DNA from: Portunus trituberculatus
Lineage: Eukaryota; Arthropoda; Malacostraca; Decapoda; Portunidae
Assembly (NCBI RefSeq): GCF_017591435.1
Contig: NC_059303.1
Coordinates: forward strand, 2,246,211 to 2,310,210
Direction of reading: 5' to 3'
Length of the DNA: 64,000 nt
Shown: one piece after another, positions 48,299 to 57,935 of the stretch
Layout: the number at the start of each line of letters is the position of its first letter
Position numbering within the stretch: the stretch's first letter is position 1
Notes under the pieces: generated by a model
Databases searched by the model: none
What the model saw: the letters and a program-made list of their open reading frames with translations, nothing else
Told to the model about the DNA's origin: nothing
Program-made: the position numbers and the translations under genes

Positions 48299-49260
48299 TT
48301 ATGAAAGAACTGCACTTGCAAAAAGGTTACTAGGCTGGATTGTCTTTCGGTAGAATTTTACAAAAATGGACTCCCTAGCCCATCCCACAGCAGAGACAAT
48401 AGTGGCCAGAGGAAGCTTAAGGGCGGCTTTGCTGGACGAGGCAGACCTGGTGGAATGAGGGCGCAAGGTGTCCCGGGAAGCTAATCTTGTAGGCAGTTTA
48501 GTAGTAATGAAGAACCTAGTGATCAATCCCTGTGAACACTTGGTTCTCTCTAGGTAGTCAGTAATGGCTGTGTAAACAAATGGAAATATATGGGGTGTAA
48601 GCATCAAAATTTATCTCAGACAAATGATCACCTGGCCTAGAAGTCTTCAACAAATCACCTATCTTAAAAGTGACACGGGAGGCAGAAACAGACATATTCC
48701 TAATGTCAAGGAGGTGTAAAGCTTGGCCACGTTGGCCAGATGTCAGTAGCATTGAGATTACCAGCTTCCTGGACAATTGAGTAGGAGATAAAGCATTGTT
48801 GGGACCTAGCTTCTGTAAATGCCTGAAAATTAAATCTGGGTCTCAGGTGATACGACACCGTGACAAAGAAGGTCTCTCCAGAAAAACTCCTTTAAAAAAT
48901 CTGCTGACTAGCAGATGCTGTCCTGCAAGCTGACCTTGAACCGAGGCGATGGCAGAAATAGCAGACCGAATGCTATTCATGGAACTATAACTGCGCCCTT
49001 GTCCCTTCCGAAATTCAGATAACAAAAAATCCAACAAAGCACCTATAGATGGGTAAAATGGATCAGTTTCCGTTCGTCACAAAAAAGCATCCATCTTTTG
49101 ATATGTGCCCCATATTGAAGCTTTGTACTGGCCCTCCATGACTTAAGGAGAAAGTGGGCAGCCCCTGATGAAACGCCCTGACGGCTGAAGGAATGCCTGA
49201 TAATAACATCACAGTCAAAACTAACCTCCGACCCTGGGGATGAGAAAGAGAAGGGTCCTG
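48299..49260 (-). pseudogene. DIRS tyrosine recombinase (broken)
   Basis: The N-terminal core-binding part SWRASTKLQYGAHIKRWMLF overlaps the RT ORF in another frame (49,043-49,200). After a one-base shift near 49,042 it continues as SIGALLDFLLSEFRKGQGRS, then the catalytic domain: LTSGQRGQALHLLDI (first Arg), HSTRSASSSKAALK (His-x-x-Arg box) and ARESIFVKFYRKT with the nucleophilic Tyr. Frames are split at about 49,042, 48,840 and 48,600. The catalytic residues I can place are kept, but the protein is interrupted. Confidence 0.83.
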
Positions 49261-50628
49261 TGGTAGAAAAATGGGGTTGGGAGGCAGCAAGAAAGGAGGG
49301 ACTGCCAACAGTTGCAGGGCCCTCGGAAACCAAACTTGGGTTGGCCATAGGGGCAGAATGGCAAGAACTGTCGCCCCCTCCACCTGGATCTTCTCTAGAA
49401 CCCTGCAAATGATGCTGAAAGGAGGAAAAGCATAAAGGTTTCCAGTGGACCAAGAAATGGTAAAGGCATTAACATAAGTTGAAGTCGGGTCTGGCCGCCA
49501 AGAGACATACACTGGTAACTGGGCATTAATGTGAGTGGCAAAAAGGTCAATGTCAGGTGTAAAGAATTTACCACAAACTAATTTGAAAATCTCAGGGTGA
49601 AGCATCCATTCTGCACCTAAGTTCCAAACACGTGATTCAAAATCAGCCTCCGCATTATGTAACCCTTTCACATGTTCAGCAGATAAAGTGATTCCTCTAG
49701 ACTCTGCCCAAGCAAAAATTTCCTCTATGACTGCATTAAGGCTGGGCTTAGTACTACCAACCCGACCTAATCCAACAACTGTGGCGATGTTGTCAGACCT
49801 AAGCTGGACATGAGTGTCCCGGTGATTCTTACAGATAGACGACAGACCCATTAATATGGCTTTTAATTCTAAGACATTAATGTGGTCCAGTTCCTCCTGA
49901 GCCCAATGACCACCTGTCTTGACAGTACCCATACTAGCACCCCAACCAGTCAAGGAAGCATCCGCGTACAGCTCCAACTGTGGGGAGGAAGGACGTAGAG
50001 ACTTCGTTTGGCAATCGATGTTGTGGACCCACCAATGTATAAGGTCCCTAGCATGTGAATCTAAATTAATTGTAGCAGAATAATCACCATGATTCCTAGT
50101 CAGTTCACGATTCCTAATGATCTCTAAATATTTGTACCTTAATGGGGCCAACTCCACTGCCGGATCAGCAGCCACTGTCATCCCAATAAAAGAAGCGAGA
50201 TCATGTAAGGTAACTACCTCATGGCACAACAATGCCAAACCTTGTCTCCTAATGCATTCCTTCCTGTGTAGAGGCAAGGCAACAGTCATATTAGTAGAGT
50301 TAAGGATGAAGCCAAGGAACTCCACATCCTGAGAAGGAATAAGAACAGATTTGTTTACATTAATTGTCAGTCCTAGAGTGTCAAACAGATGCATAGCATA
50401 GCCAACCTGAAGTCGAAGCTCAGCTGGAGAAGTGGAAAAGAAGATGCAGTCATCTAAATAGCAAACTACCACTATACCAAGTTTCCGAAGGTGACAAAGA
50501 ACTGGTTTGAGCAGTTTTGTAAAAGTACATGGAGCTAAGGTCAACCCCTGAGGGAGACAAGTAAAGCAAAAAGTCTGATTCCTCCTGAAAAATTGTAGCC
50601 ATTTCCTATCAGCTGGTTGGATATACAC
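49063..50628 (-). CDS. DIRS RT-RNase H open reading frame (5'-truncated)
   Basis: 521 uninterrupted codons. RT: FCFTCLPQGLTLAPCTFTKL (PQGL box), VVCYLDDCIFF (catalytic Y-L-D-D), NVNKSVLIPSQDVEFLGF. RNase H: LELYADASLTGWGASM (first Asp), DHINVLELKAILMGL (Glu), VQLRSDNIATVVGLG (Asp), VKGLHNAEADFESR (His/Asp). The C-terminal part includes PDIDLFATHINAQLPVYVSW, usual after RNase H in DIRS pol. The first catalytic Asp of the RT (before AYFSV) is missing through truncation, so it is not functional although no stop intervenes. Only a short frame continues upstream of 50,628. Confidence 0.85.
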   Translation of the reverse strand: MYIQPADRKWLQFFRRNQTFCFTCLPQGLTLAPCTFTKLLKPVLCHLRKLGIVVVCYLDDCIFFSTSPAELRLQVGYAMHLFDTLGLTINVNKSVLIPSQDVEFLGFILNSTNMTVALPLHRKECIRRQGLALLCHEVVTLHDLASFIGMTVAADPAVELAPLRYKYLEIIRNRELTRNHGDYSATINLDSHARDLIHWWVHNIDCQTKSLRPSSPQLELYADASLTGWGASMGTVKTGGHWAQEELDHINVLELKAILMGLSSICKNHRDTHVQLRSDNIATVVGLGRVGSTKPSLNAVIEEIFAWAESRGITLSAEHVKGLHNAEADFESRVWNLGAEWMLHPEIFKLVCGKFFTPDIDLFATHINAQLPVYVSWRPDPTSTYVNAFTISWSTGNLYAFPPFSIICRVLEKIQVEGATVLAILPLWPTQVWFPRALQLLAVPPFLLPPNPIFLPQDPSLSHPQGRRLVLTVMLLSGIPSAVRAFHQGLPTFSLSHGGPVQSFNMGHISKDGCFFVTNGN

Positions 50629-50641
50629 TGAAAAGTAAGGT

Positions 50642-51757
50642 GAGATTTATACTGACTTTCTAAATGAAATACATGAGGGTTAGATAGTTAGCATTCCATA
50701 TAAAATAAAATCACAAAGCAACGACCCTAAGTGGATGACAGACAGATTAAAGCGATGCATAGGGCAAAAAAGGAATATATTTAAGAGGCTAAAGGCAGGA
50801 GATGAGGCTTTAAGACCACTATACCATGAATTAGTAAGAACAGTTAAGAGGTTAACATGGAAGGCTAAAAGTGAATATGAGTTGAGGGTAGCCAGCCAAG
50901 CAAAGACGGACCCTAAGGGATTTTTTCAGTTATACAAGACGAAAAGCAGAGAAGAAATAGGTCCCTTAAGGACAGCAAATGGGGAGGTGGTTAGTTCTGC
51001 AGAAGAGATTATTAGAATTATGAGTGAGTATTTTTTAACTGTCTTCACCCAGGAGAACACAGAGGAAATCCCTGATAGCAAACAGATATTTAGGGCAGAG
51101 GATAGTGAAAAGCTGACAGATATTCATATAACTAAGGTGATGGTAGAACAGGAGATAGATAAACTAAAGAAATTCAAGTCACCAGGACCTGATGAAGTAT
51201 ATCCAAGGGTTATAAAGGAATGCAAGGAAGTCATCAGCAAGCCTTTAGTGGTACTTTTTAGGATGTCACTTGAATTAGGTGAAGTACCGATAATGTGGAG
51301 GGAAGCTAATGTGGTTCCCATATTTAAGAGGGGAGCTAAAACCCTAATGTCTAATTACAGGCCTGTCAGCTTAACTTTAATTGTGGGTAAACTAATGGAA
51401 TCAATAATAGCGAAAAACAGTAGGGAACACCTAGACAAAAACGGCTTGATAAATCAAACACAGCATCAATTTACAAAGGGAAAGTCATCTCTTACAACCT
51501 TGTTGAGCTTTTATAGTAAGGTTTATGAGGTGCCAGATAAAGGTGATAATTATGACATTCTATACTTAGATATCAGTAAAGCCTTTGACAAGGTACCTCA
51601 CCAGAGGTTCTTATAAAAGGTTATAGAGGGTAAAATATTAGGCTGGATTAAAGCGTGGTTAGACGACAGGCAACAGAGGGTAGTAATTAATGGATCTAAT
51701 TCTGAGTGGGGAGTAGTAGTTAGTGGGGTGCCACAGGGCTCAGTTTTAGGGCCATTA

Positions 51758-51765
<8 letters not shown>
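50642..51765 (+). mobile_element. CR1 LINE fragment
   Basis: RT fragment on the plus strand. 50,735-51,616 is an uninterrupted 293-codon frame: linker (WKAKSEYELRVASQAKTDPK), KSPGPDEVYPRVIKECKEV, SNYRPVSLTLIVGKLMES, STLTTLLSFYSKV-like block and LYLDISKAFDKVPHQRFL. After a stop at 51,616 it continues KVIEGKILGWIKAWLDDRQQ and SGVPQGSVLGPLLFLYI, where an (AT)n tract begins and ends it. CR1-type like the 46.6-47.5 kb fragment but opposite in strand; the palm FADD is not present. Confidence 0.85.
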
Positions 51766-51790
<25 letters not shown>

Positions 51791-51791
51791 T
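51766..51791. repeat. (AT)n microsatellite at the RT 'LYIND' codons
   Basis: AT tract starting exactly at the codons that normally encode Tyr-Ile-Asn-Asp after LLFL. Confidence 0.9.
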
Positions 51792-52009
51792 CAAGGATTC
51801 TAGGGAGGATATACGAGTTCAATGGGCAGGCTAGAGGAATTGATTAGGGAACCTCGCTTCCAACAGATGGCGCGCGGGTCGTAGGTAGTAAGGGGGTGAG
51901 GGATGGTGGGGTACATCAGCGGGGGAAGATGAGCGCCGTTACAAGATTCAAACAGTCAGTCACTGACAGTCAGTCACTGGAAGGAGCGCAAGGCACATCA
52001 ACCTTTGCC
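51792..52009. other. Unassigned sequence
   Basis: GC-richer stretch, no gene recognised; includes a short duplication CAGTCAGTCACTGACAGTCA near 51,953. Confidence 0.4.
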
Positions 52010-52705
52010 TCTCCTCCGCCTGGGCCACATCACGCTCAGTGCTCACTTGCATCGCCTACGTCAGTCTTGTGACCCCTTCTGCCCTTGGTGTAGGACTACC
52101 CTGAGGCCATGGAACATTTCCTACTTCAATGCCCACGCCTCCTCTCTCAACATACTGCATTACGCTCCCGGCTCTCCGCCCTGGCCATCACAACACTCGA
52201 CCTGCCCACCCTCTTGGCGGCCTCAGGCGTCCACCTTTCCTAGCAGCCTGCTGTCCTTCGCCTTACTTGTGCCTTCTTGAGGAAGACCGGCCAGCTACCA
52301 CGCCTGTGATACCCACACAGGACTATCCCAGAGCTCATAAGGCTTCAAAAGAGGCCACGAAAATCTATGGATCCTTATGAGTCCTGGGGTACTCCTGTGT
52401 GGGTATCACAGGCGTGGTAGCTGGCCGGTCTTCCTCAAGAAGGCACAAGTAAGGCGATGGACAGCAGGTTGCTAGGAAAGGTGGACGCCTGAGGCCGCCA
52501 AGAGGGTGGGCAGGTCGAGTGTTGTGATGGCCAGGGCGGAGAGCCGGGAGCGTAATGCAGTATGTTGAGAGAGGAGGCGTGGGCATTGAAGTAGGAAATG
52601 TTCCATGGCCTCAGGGTAGTCCTACACCAAGGGCAGAAGTGGTTACAAGACAGACGTAGGCGATACAAGTAAGGAGTATGGTGTGGCCCAGGTGGAGGCG
52701 GGCAG
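52010..52705. repeat. Inverted pair of LINE 3' ends
   Basis: Arms 52,010-52,342 (+) and 52,373-52,705 (-), near identical, with a 30-bp loop. Each arm carries the C-terminal zinc-ribbon-like part of a LINE ORF2: CPWCRTT, then (in another frame) MEHFLLQCPRLLSQHTALRS. The arms differ from each other by few substitutions and both contain frameshifts. Confidence 0.88.
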
Positions 52706-52709
52706 AAAA

Positions 52710-52715
<6 letters not shown>

Positions 52716-52797
<82 letters not shown>
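52716..52797. repeat. (AT)n microsatellite
   Basis: About 80 bp of pure AT between the inverted LINE pair and the gypsy element. Confidence 0.96.
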
Positions 52798-52799
<2 letters not shown>

Positions 52800-53062
52800 A
52801 CGGTCACGCCACGGCTGCGGTTAACTGCTACAGCTCACTAGAGTGTTATTCTGGCAAAATCGCCAACTTTGTTACGGTCAGTACAGTGGGGAATATAAAA
52901 CTCCACAGAGTCCCCACTACTATAACTCACAGCCGCCGTAACCCTCAGGTTCTTTCAAGGTCGCCAACAGTGTATAATTTCCTCCACTGTAAGGGAATCT
53001 CCTCAGCAACTCCTTCTCCTCCTGTACCCAACCAAGTAGAATTTATAAATGGTAGATGCTAT
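52798..53062 (-). other. Possible gypsy leader region
   Basis: On the minus strand, adjoining the inverted LTR. It contains TGGCGACCTTGAAAGAACC (about 52,948-52,966), which starts TGG like a primer-binding site. If that is one, the LTR would end near 52,970 instead of 53,063. Two copies of GTTACGGTCA are also present. Confidence 0.35.
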
Positions 53063-53871
53063 GTGTAACAGGGCGAGGCCTTAATACCCCCTAGAGAAAC
53101 CGCCCACAAGGACAATTCCACCCACTTCTCTATGAAGTATTAATGCCTCTCCACACGCCTTGCCCACAGACTGGGACAACACGCGCAGTATATTACTATA
53201 CTATCTATTTCTACGACAAGTGCTTCCTAACACCTGTCAGACTGACACCCCTAGCCTATGACTACTACAATATATGATGTGTACAGCACATCCGGTGGTG
53301 TACACACAAGCCCAGACACCACCTACGGGTGACAACAGCCATACACGGAGTCCAGATACTCGTCACAGACAAGTCTGACGGACGAGATCTACGCACCACT
53401 AGCGTGCGTGGCTACAACCACTACAATACAGTATACTACTGGTACTACACAAAAGATGATGGGGGCACACAGCCGCCCACCAAAACACACTGGTGACTAC
53501 AGCCACCAACAGCAACAACGGGACGAAACAATAACGCGTCCCTCCGCGTCGCCACACCCGAGTGGACGAACGCACGAGAAATGCCGCCAAACCAACTACA
53601 CTTCTCTCAGAACAACAACCCGCTGTTCTACAGCCACGGTCTAACCAGTAGCAAGCCAGCTACTCAAGGGAGGGCACAACTCCCAGACCGATGACAAGTG
53701 AGCACCAAGAGAAGCCCAGCAACACGTAGCTCGACTGTGCCAGAAGCACGAGCATCCGCGTCCACCTCAGCTGAAGACTCGCACAGCGGAACAACAACAG
53801 CCCGCGCTTGGGCCAGAGACTATACATATAAAATAATTAAATAAAGGGGAAATAATGCACTGGCCCTCACA
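53063..53871 (-). repeat. Gypsy LTR, inverted copy
   Basis: Reads on the minus strand from TGTGAGGGCCAGTGCA (53,871) to TGTTACACA (53,063), about 809 bp, TG...CA ends. It matches the plus-strand LTR at 55,498 onward over its length but lacks the 370-bp duplication. An adjacent AAGGGAGGGCG (53,872-53,882, minus) is the polypurine tract. Confidence 0.85.
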
Positions 53872-53882
53872 CGCCCTCCCTT

Positions 53883-54003
53883 CTACTAGCCAGAAGGGCT
53901 CTTTTAGTTCTGCCGTGCAAGAGGCATCTTCAGTTTTATTTTTCTGCCGGGAGGGAGAGGCTCCAGAAGTTATTGGGCCTGAACCTGTTGTTCCTACAGG
54001 GAA
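53883..54003 (+). other. Junction between inverted LTR and pol
   Basis: A short palindrome CCCTTCT...AGAAGGG (about 53,877-53,898) marks the point where the inverted LTR-PPT ends and plus-strand internal sequence starts. No clear protein domain in this stretch. Confidence 0.55.
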
Positions 54004-55425
54004 GTGAGAACGGAATATCCTCCATCTCTTGAAAGAGAAGGTTGTACATTTAGGGATCAGCAATATGAGTTGCTTCGGCGGCTGAGAAAGTACTCATCAG
54101 TGTTTAGCAGTGTCCCGGGCAGGACACAGTTGATAGAACACGATATTGATGTTGGGGACGCAGAGCCTGTCAAACTGCCCCCCTACCGAGTAAATCCTAT
54201 GAAGCAAGCACTGGTGGAGAAGGAGTTGGAGTACATGCTTGAGCATGGGCTCATTACTCGGACTTACAGTCAATGGAGTTCCCCAGTCACCCTGCAGCCT
54301 AAGCCTGATGGCAAGGTCAGGTTTTGTATTGACTTCAGGCGGGTTAATGCTCTAACAAAAGTAGACACTTATCCCTTGCCCCGTGTAGATGACTCTGTGG
54401 ACCGAATCGGGTCAGCTACTTTTATCACCAAAGTGGACCTTGTCAAGGGTACTGGCAGGTCCCATTGACGGAGCGGGCTAAGGAGATAGCGAGTTTTGTG
54501 GCCAACGGCGCTGTCTATCAGTGCCAAGTGATGCCTTATGGGCTGCGAAATGCCCCAGCCACATTTCAGCGTCTCATGGACCGAGTTACTGATGGTCTGA
54601 CTCACTGTGTCGTATACATTGATGACGTGGTCATCTATGACACAACATGGGCTGAGCATCTGACTAATGTAGAAGCCCTCTTTGCACGACTCCAGGAAGC
54701 GGGATTAGTTGTCAACTTGGAGAAGTGTGAATTTGTACAAGCTCGGGTGCAATACCTGGGTTACCGAGTGGGCCATGGCTACATCACTCCTCCTGAAGCC
54801 AAAGTAGAAGCGATCAGGCGGTTCCCCGCACCGACCTGTCGCCGTGCCTTGCAGAGATTCTTAGGAGTGGTAGGTTACTACCGTCGTTTTGTACCGGGGT
54901 ATTCGACCCTCCTGGCACCTCTTACAGATCTCTTGCAGAAGGGTAAGAAGTGGGTCTGGAGTGAAGACTGTGAGCGCCTTTCACCGAGTTAAGACCATTT
55001 TATGCGAGATGCCAGTGCTCCAGGCCCCTGACTTCAGAAGAAGTTTTGCTCTCGCAGTAGATGCCAGTCAGGTGGGAGTAGGCGCAGTTTTATTGCAGCC
55101 TGATGACCAGGGTGTTAACCACCCTGTGTGTTATTTTTCGAAAAAGTTTACTCCCGCCCAGAAGAACTATTCAGTCATTGAGCAAGAGCTGCTTGCCATT
55201 TTGTTAGCCTTGCAGCATTTTGAAGTTTACATCCCCGCTTATGGGCCCCAAGTAGTCATCTATTCAGATCATAGTCCCCTTCAGTTCTTAGAAAAGTTTA
55301 AATTTAAAAATCAGCGTTTAACTCGCTGGAGTCTTCTACTCCAGGAGTACAATATCATTGTCAGACATATAAAAGGAGCAGACAACGTTGTAGCTGATTG
55401 TCTGTCCCGGGGCCATTCCCCTTAA
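54004..55425 (+). pseudogene. Ty3/gypsy reverse transcriptase-RNase H (two frameshifts)
   Basis: RT: YRVNPMKQALVEKELEYMLE, QWSSPVTLQPKPDGKVRFCI, DFRRVNALTKVDTYPLPRVD, KVDLVKG (first catalytic Asp), then a one-base shift at about 54,455 into the next frame with PYGLRNAPATFQRLMDRV, VVYIDDVVIYD (catalytic YIDD) and LGYRVGHGYITPPEAK. A second shift at about 54,975 leads to RNase H: FALAVDASQVGVGAVL (Asp), NYSVIEQELLAILLAL (Glu), VIYSDHSPLQFL (Asp) and GADNVVADCLSRGHSP before the stop (55,425). Catalytic residues are conserved; the two shifts inactivate it. No gag, protease or integrase is in place. Confidence 0.9.
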
Positions 55426-55497
55426 TCAGTTCCGTGCCTTTTAAAAAAATTTTGTAAATGTTTTTATTTCCAAAATTTTTTCTTTTAAGGGAGGGCG
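55426..55497 (+). other. Gypsy 3' UTR and polypurine tract
   Basis: A 72-bp AT-rich stretch after the RNase H stop ending AAGGGAGGGCG (55,487-55,497), the polypurine tract immediately before the LTR. Confidence 0.8.
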
Positions 55498-56628
55498 TGT
55501 GAGGGCCAGTGCAATATTTCCCCTTTATTTAATTATTTTATATGTATAGTCTCTGGCCCAAGCGCGGGCTGTTGCTGTTCCGCTGTGCGGCCACACCTCC
55601 TCTTTGTTCCACCATTTTGCGCGCCTGCGAGCTTCACATTAGTACAGAGGTAGCCTTCAGCGGAGATAGACACGCGCTCTTGGGTTCTGGCACAGTGTTA
55701 GGGAGACACGTGTTGCTGGGCTGTTCCTGTTACTCGCTAGCCATTGGTCTGGGAGTTGTGCCCTCCTGTTGAGTAGCTGGCTTGCTACTGGGTAGACCGT
55801 GGCTGTGTGGACAACGGGCTTGTTGTCCTGAGGAAAGTGTAGTAAGTTGGGGCTACATTTCTCGTGCGTTCGTCCTGTGTGGCGGCGCAGAGGAGAGACA
55901 CGTTGTCTCGTCCTGATTGTTTGTTTGTAGGTGGCCGTGGTCACCAGTGGGTTTGGTGGGCGGCTGTGTGCCCCACCATCTGTTGGATGTATCAGTAGTA
56001 TATTGTGTAGAGTAACCAGCCAGTCTTCAGCGGAGGTAGACACGCTCGCTCTTGGTTCTGGCACATAGTAGAGACACGTGTTGCTGGGCTGTTCCTGTTA
56101 CTCGCTAGTCATTGGTCTGGGAGTTGTGCCCTCCTGTTGAGTAGCTGGCTTGCTACTGGGTAGACCGTGGCTGTGTAGGACAACGGGCTTGTTGTCCTGA
56201 GGAAAGTGTAGCCGGTTGGGGCTGCATTTCCTGTTGTGCGTTCGTCCACTCGGGTGTGGCGACGCGGAGGGACGCGTTATTGTTTCGTCCCGTTGTTGCT
56301 GTTGGTGGCTGTGGTCACCAGTGTGTTTGGTGGGCGGCTGTGTGCCCCCACCATCTTTTGTATAGTTTCAGTGGTAAACTGTATTGTAGTGGTAGTAGCC
56401 ACGCACACCATTGAAGGCTGAGAGGCTTCATGTCGGCCAGTAGGCTGTGTAATTGTTCGCCAGACGTCTCTGCGACAAGTGTATAGTGGGTGTCACCCGT
56501 AGGTGGTGTCTGGGCTTGTGTGTACATCACCGGATGTGCTGTACACATCATATATTGCAGTAGTAGTAGACCAGGGATGTCAGTCTAACAGGTGTTAGTA
56601 AGCACTTGTAGTAGGATAGTATAAGTAT
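55498..56628 (+). repeat. Gypsy 3' LTR with internal 370-bp tandem duplication
   Basis: Starts TGTGAGGGCCAGTGCA. Units 55,654-56,023 and 56,024 to about 56,390 are similar (shared GTTCCTGTTACTCGCTAG, GAGTAGCTGGCTTGCTAC). The LTR runs into the assembly gap before its end; by comparison with the inverted copy about 130 bp of LTR are missing. Confidence 0.88.
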
Positions 56629-57128
56629 NNNNNNNNNNNNNNNNNNNNNNNNNNNNNNNNNNNNNNNNNNNNNNNNNNNNNNNNNNNNNNNNNNNNNNNN
56701 NNNNNNNNNNNNNNNNNNNNNNNNNNNNNNNNNNNNNNNNNNNNNNNNNNNNNNNNNNNNNNNNNNNNNNNNNNNNNNNNNNNNNNNNNNNNNNNNNNNN
56801 NNNNNNNNNNNNNNNNNNNNNNNNNNNNNNNNNNNNNNNNNNNNNNNNNNNNNNNNNNNNNNNNNNNNNNNNNNNNNNNNNNNNNNNNNNNNNNNNNNNN
56901 NNNNNNNNNNNNNNNNNNNNNNNNNNNNNNNNNNNNNNNNNNNNNNNNNNNNNNNNNNNNNNNNNNNNNNNNNNNNNNNNNNNNNNNNNNNNNNNNNNNN
57001 NNNNNNNNNNNNNNNNNNNNNNNNNNNNNNNNNNNNNNNNNNNNNNNNNNNNNNNNNNNNNNNNNNNNNNNNNNNNNNNNNNNNNNNNNNNNNNNNNNNN
57101 NNNNNNNNNNNNNNNNNNNNNNNNNNNN
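56629..57128. other. Assembly gap (500 N)
   Basis: Exactly 500 N, a conventional placeholder length. Sequence and true distance across it are unknown. Confidence 0.99.
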
Positions 57129-57800
57129 ATGTGGCTATGTTGTTCTCGCACATTTTTGCCTCTTCCCTCCTGTTCCTACCTCCCCTCTCTTCCTCTGTGT
57201 CCTCCCCTCGGCTTCTTCCTCCCGTCCCACACCCCGGTCTTGTCACATTACCCGGTATTATGGGATACAGCCGCCCATCAAGACCTTGTTCACTTTATTG
57301 TGGTCGAGTCCCGGCGGTTATGGCGGCTTAACTTCATATTCATGGTCATTTTCAACGCTGGTGATACAAAAGAATTCCTGTTTAGGGCTGCGAAGGGAGA
57401 GGGAGAGGAGTCGAGTGCATGGGAAGGGGAGAAACAAGAATTACAAGGAAGGGGAAGGTGAGTAGCGTGGTGCTTGATTTGTGGAAGAGTTTTGAAGGGA
57501 GAGTGTGTTCGATACGTGACGTGAGAGGAACGTCAGATGGAAAGGGCAAAGAAAAAAGGGACATTGTGAAGACGATTCAGTGGGAAGTAAGAGTTCTGCG
57601 TGTGATTTTTCTTTTTTTCTTTTAATCAGTGAGTGCTTTCCGTTTTCAATCTGTGTTCTAGGAATCGATCTTAGCTTCTCCTGATTGTTTTTTCGAGGAA
57701 ACGTTCTTCGTGATGCGTGTTGGGAAGTGTGTGGGAGTGAAGGTTCTTGGGAGAGAGGGAAAATGAGTATTTCTTTTTTTATATATGTCATTGGATGTTT
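57129..57800. other. Sequence right of the gap, no gene recognised
   Basis: A plus-strand frame 57,129-57,461 opens at the gap edge but has no recognisable domain. Purine-rich GGGAGAGGGAGAGGAG tracts around 57,390-57,470. Confidence 0.4.
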
Positions 57801-57802
57801 AC

Positions 57803-57803
<1 letters not shown>

Positions 57804-57847
<44 letters not shown>

Positions 57848-57935
57848 TGTGTGTGTGTGTGTATGTTGTGTGTGTGTGTGTGTGTGCGTTTGTGTGCGTT
57901 TGTGTCGTTGTGTGTGTATGTGTGTAATGTATTAT
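57804..57935. repeat. Imperfect (GT)n microsatellite
   Basis: About 130 bp of GT with scattered AT and CG interruptions. Confidence 0.95.

Larger units (their letters stand above)
47487..50641 (-). mobile_element. DIRS-type tyrosine-recombinase retrotransposon
   Basis: Minus strand. RT-RNase H ORF (49,063-50,628), an overlapping tyrosine recombinase (48,299 to about 49,260), and a complex 3' terminus with inverted repeats (47,487-47,850). No integrase or LTRs. The 5' end is missing: it begins at the DAYFSV-like motif of the RT. DIRS elements integrate by recombinase, normally without target duplication; none is seen here. Confidence 0.88.
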
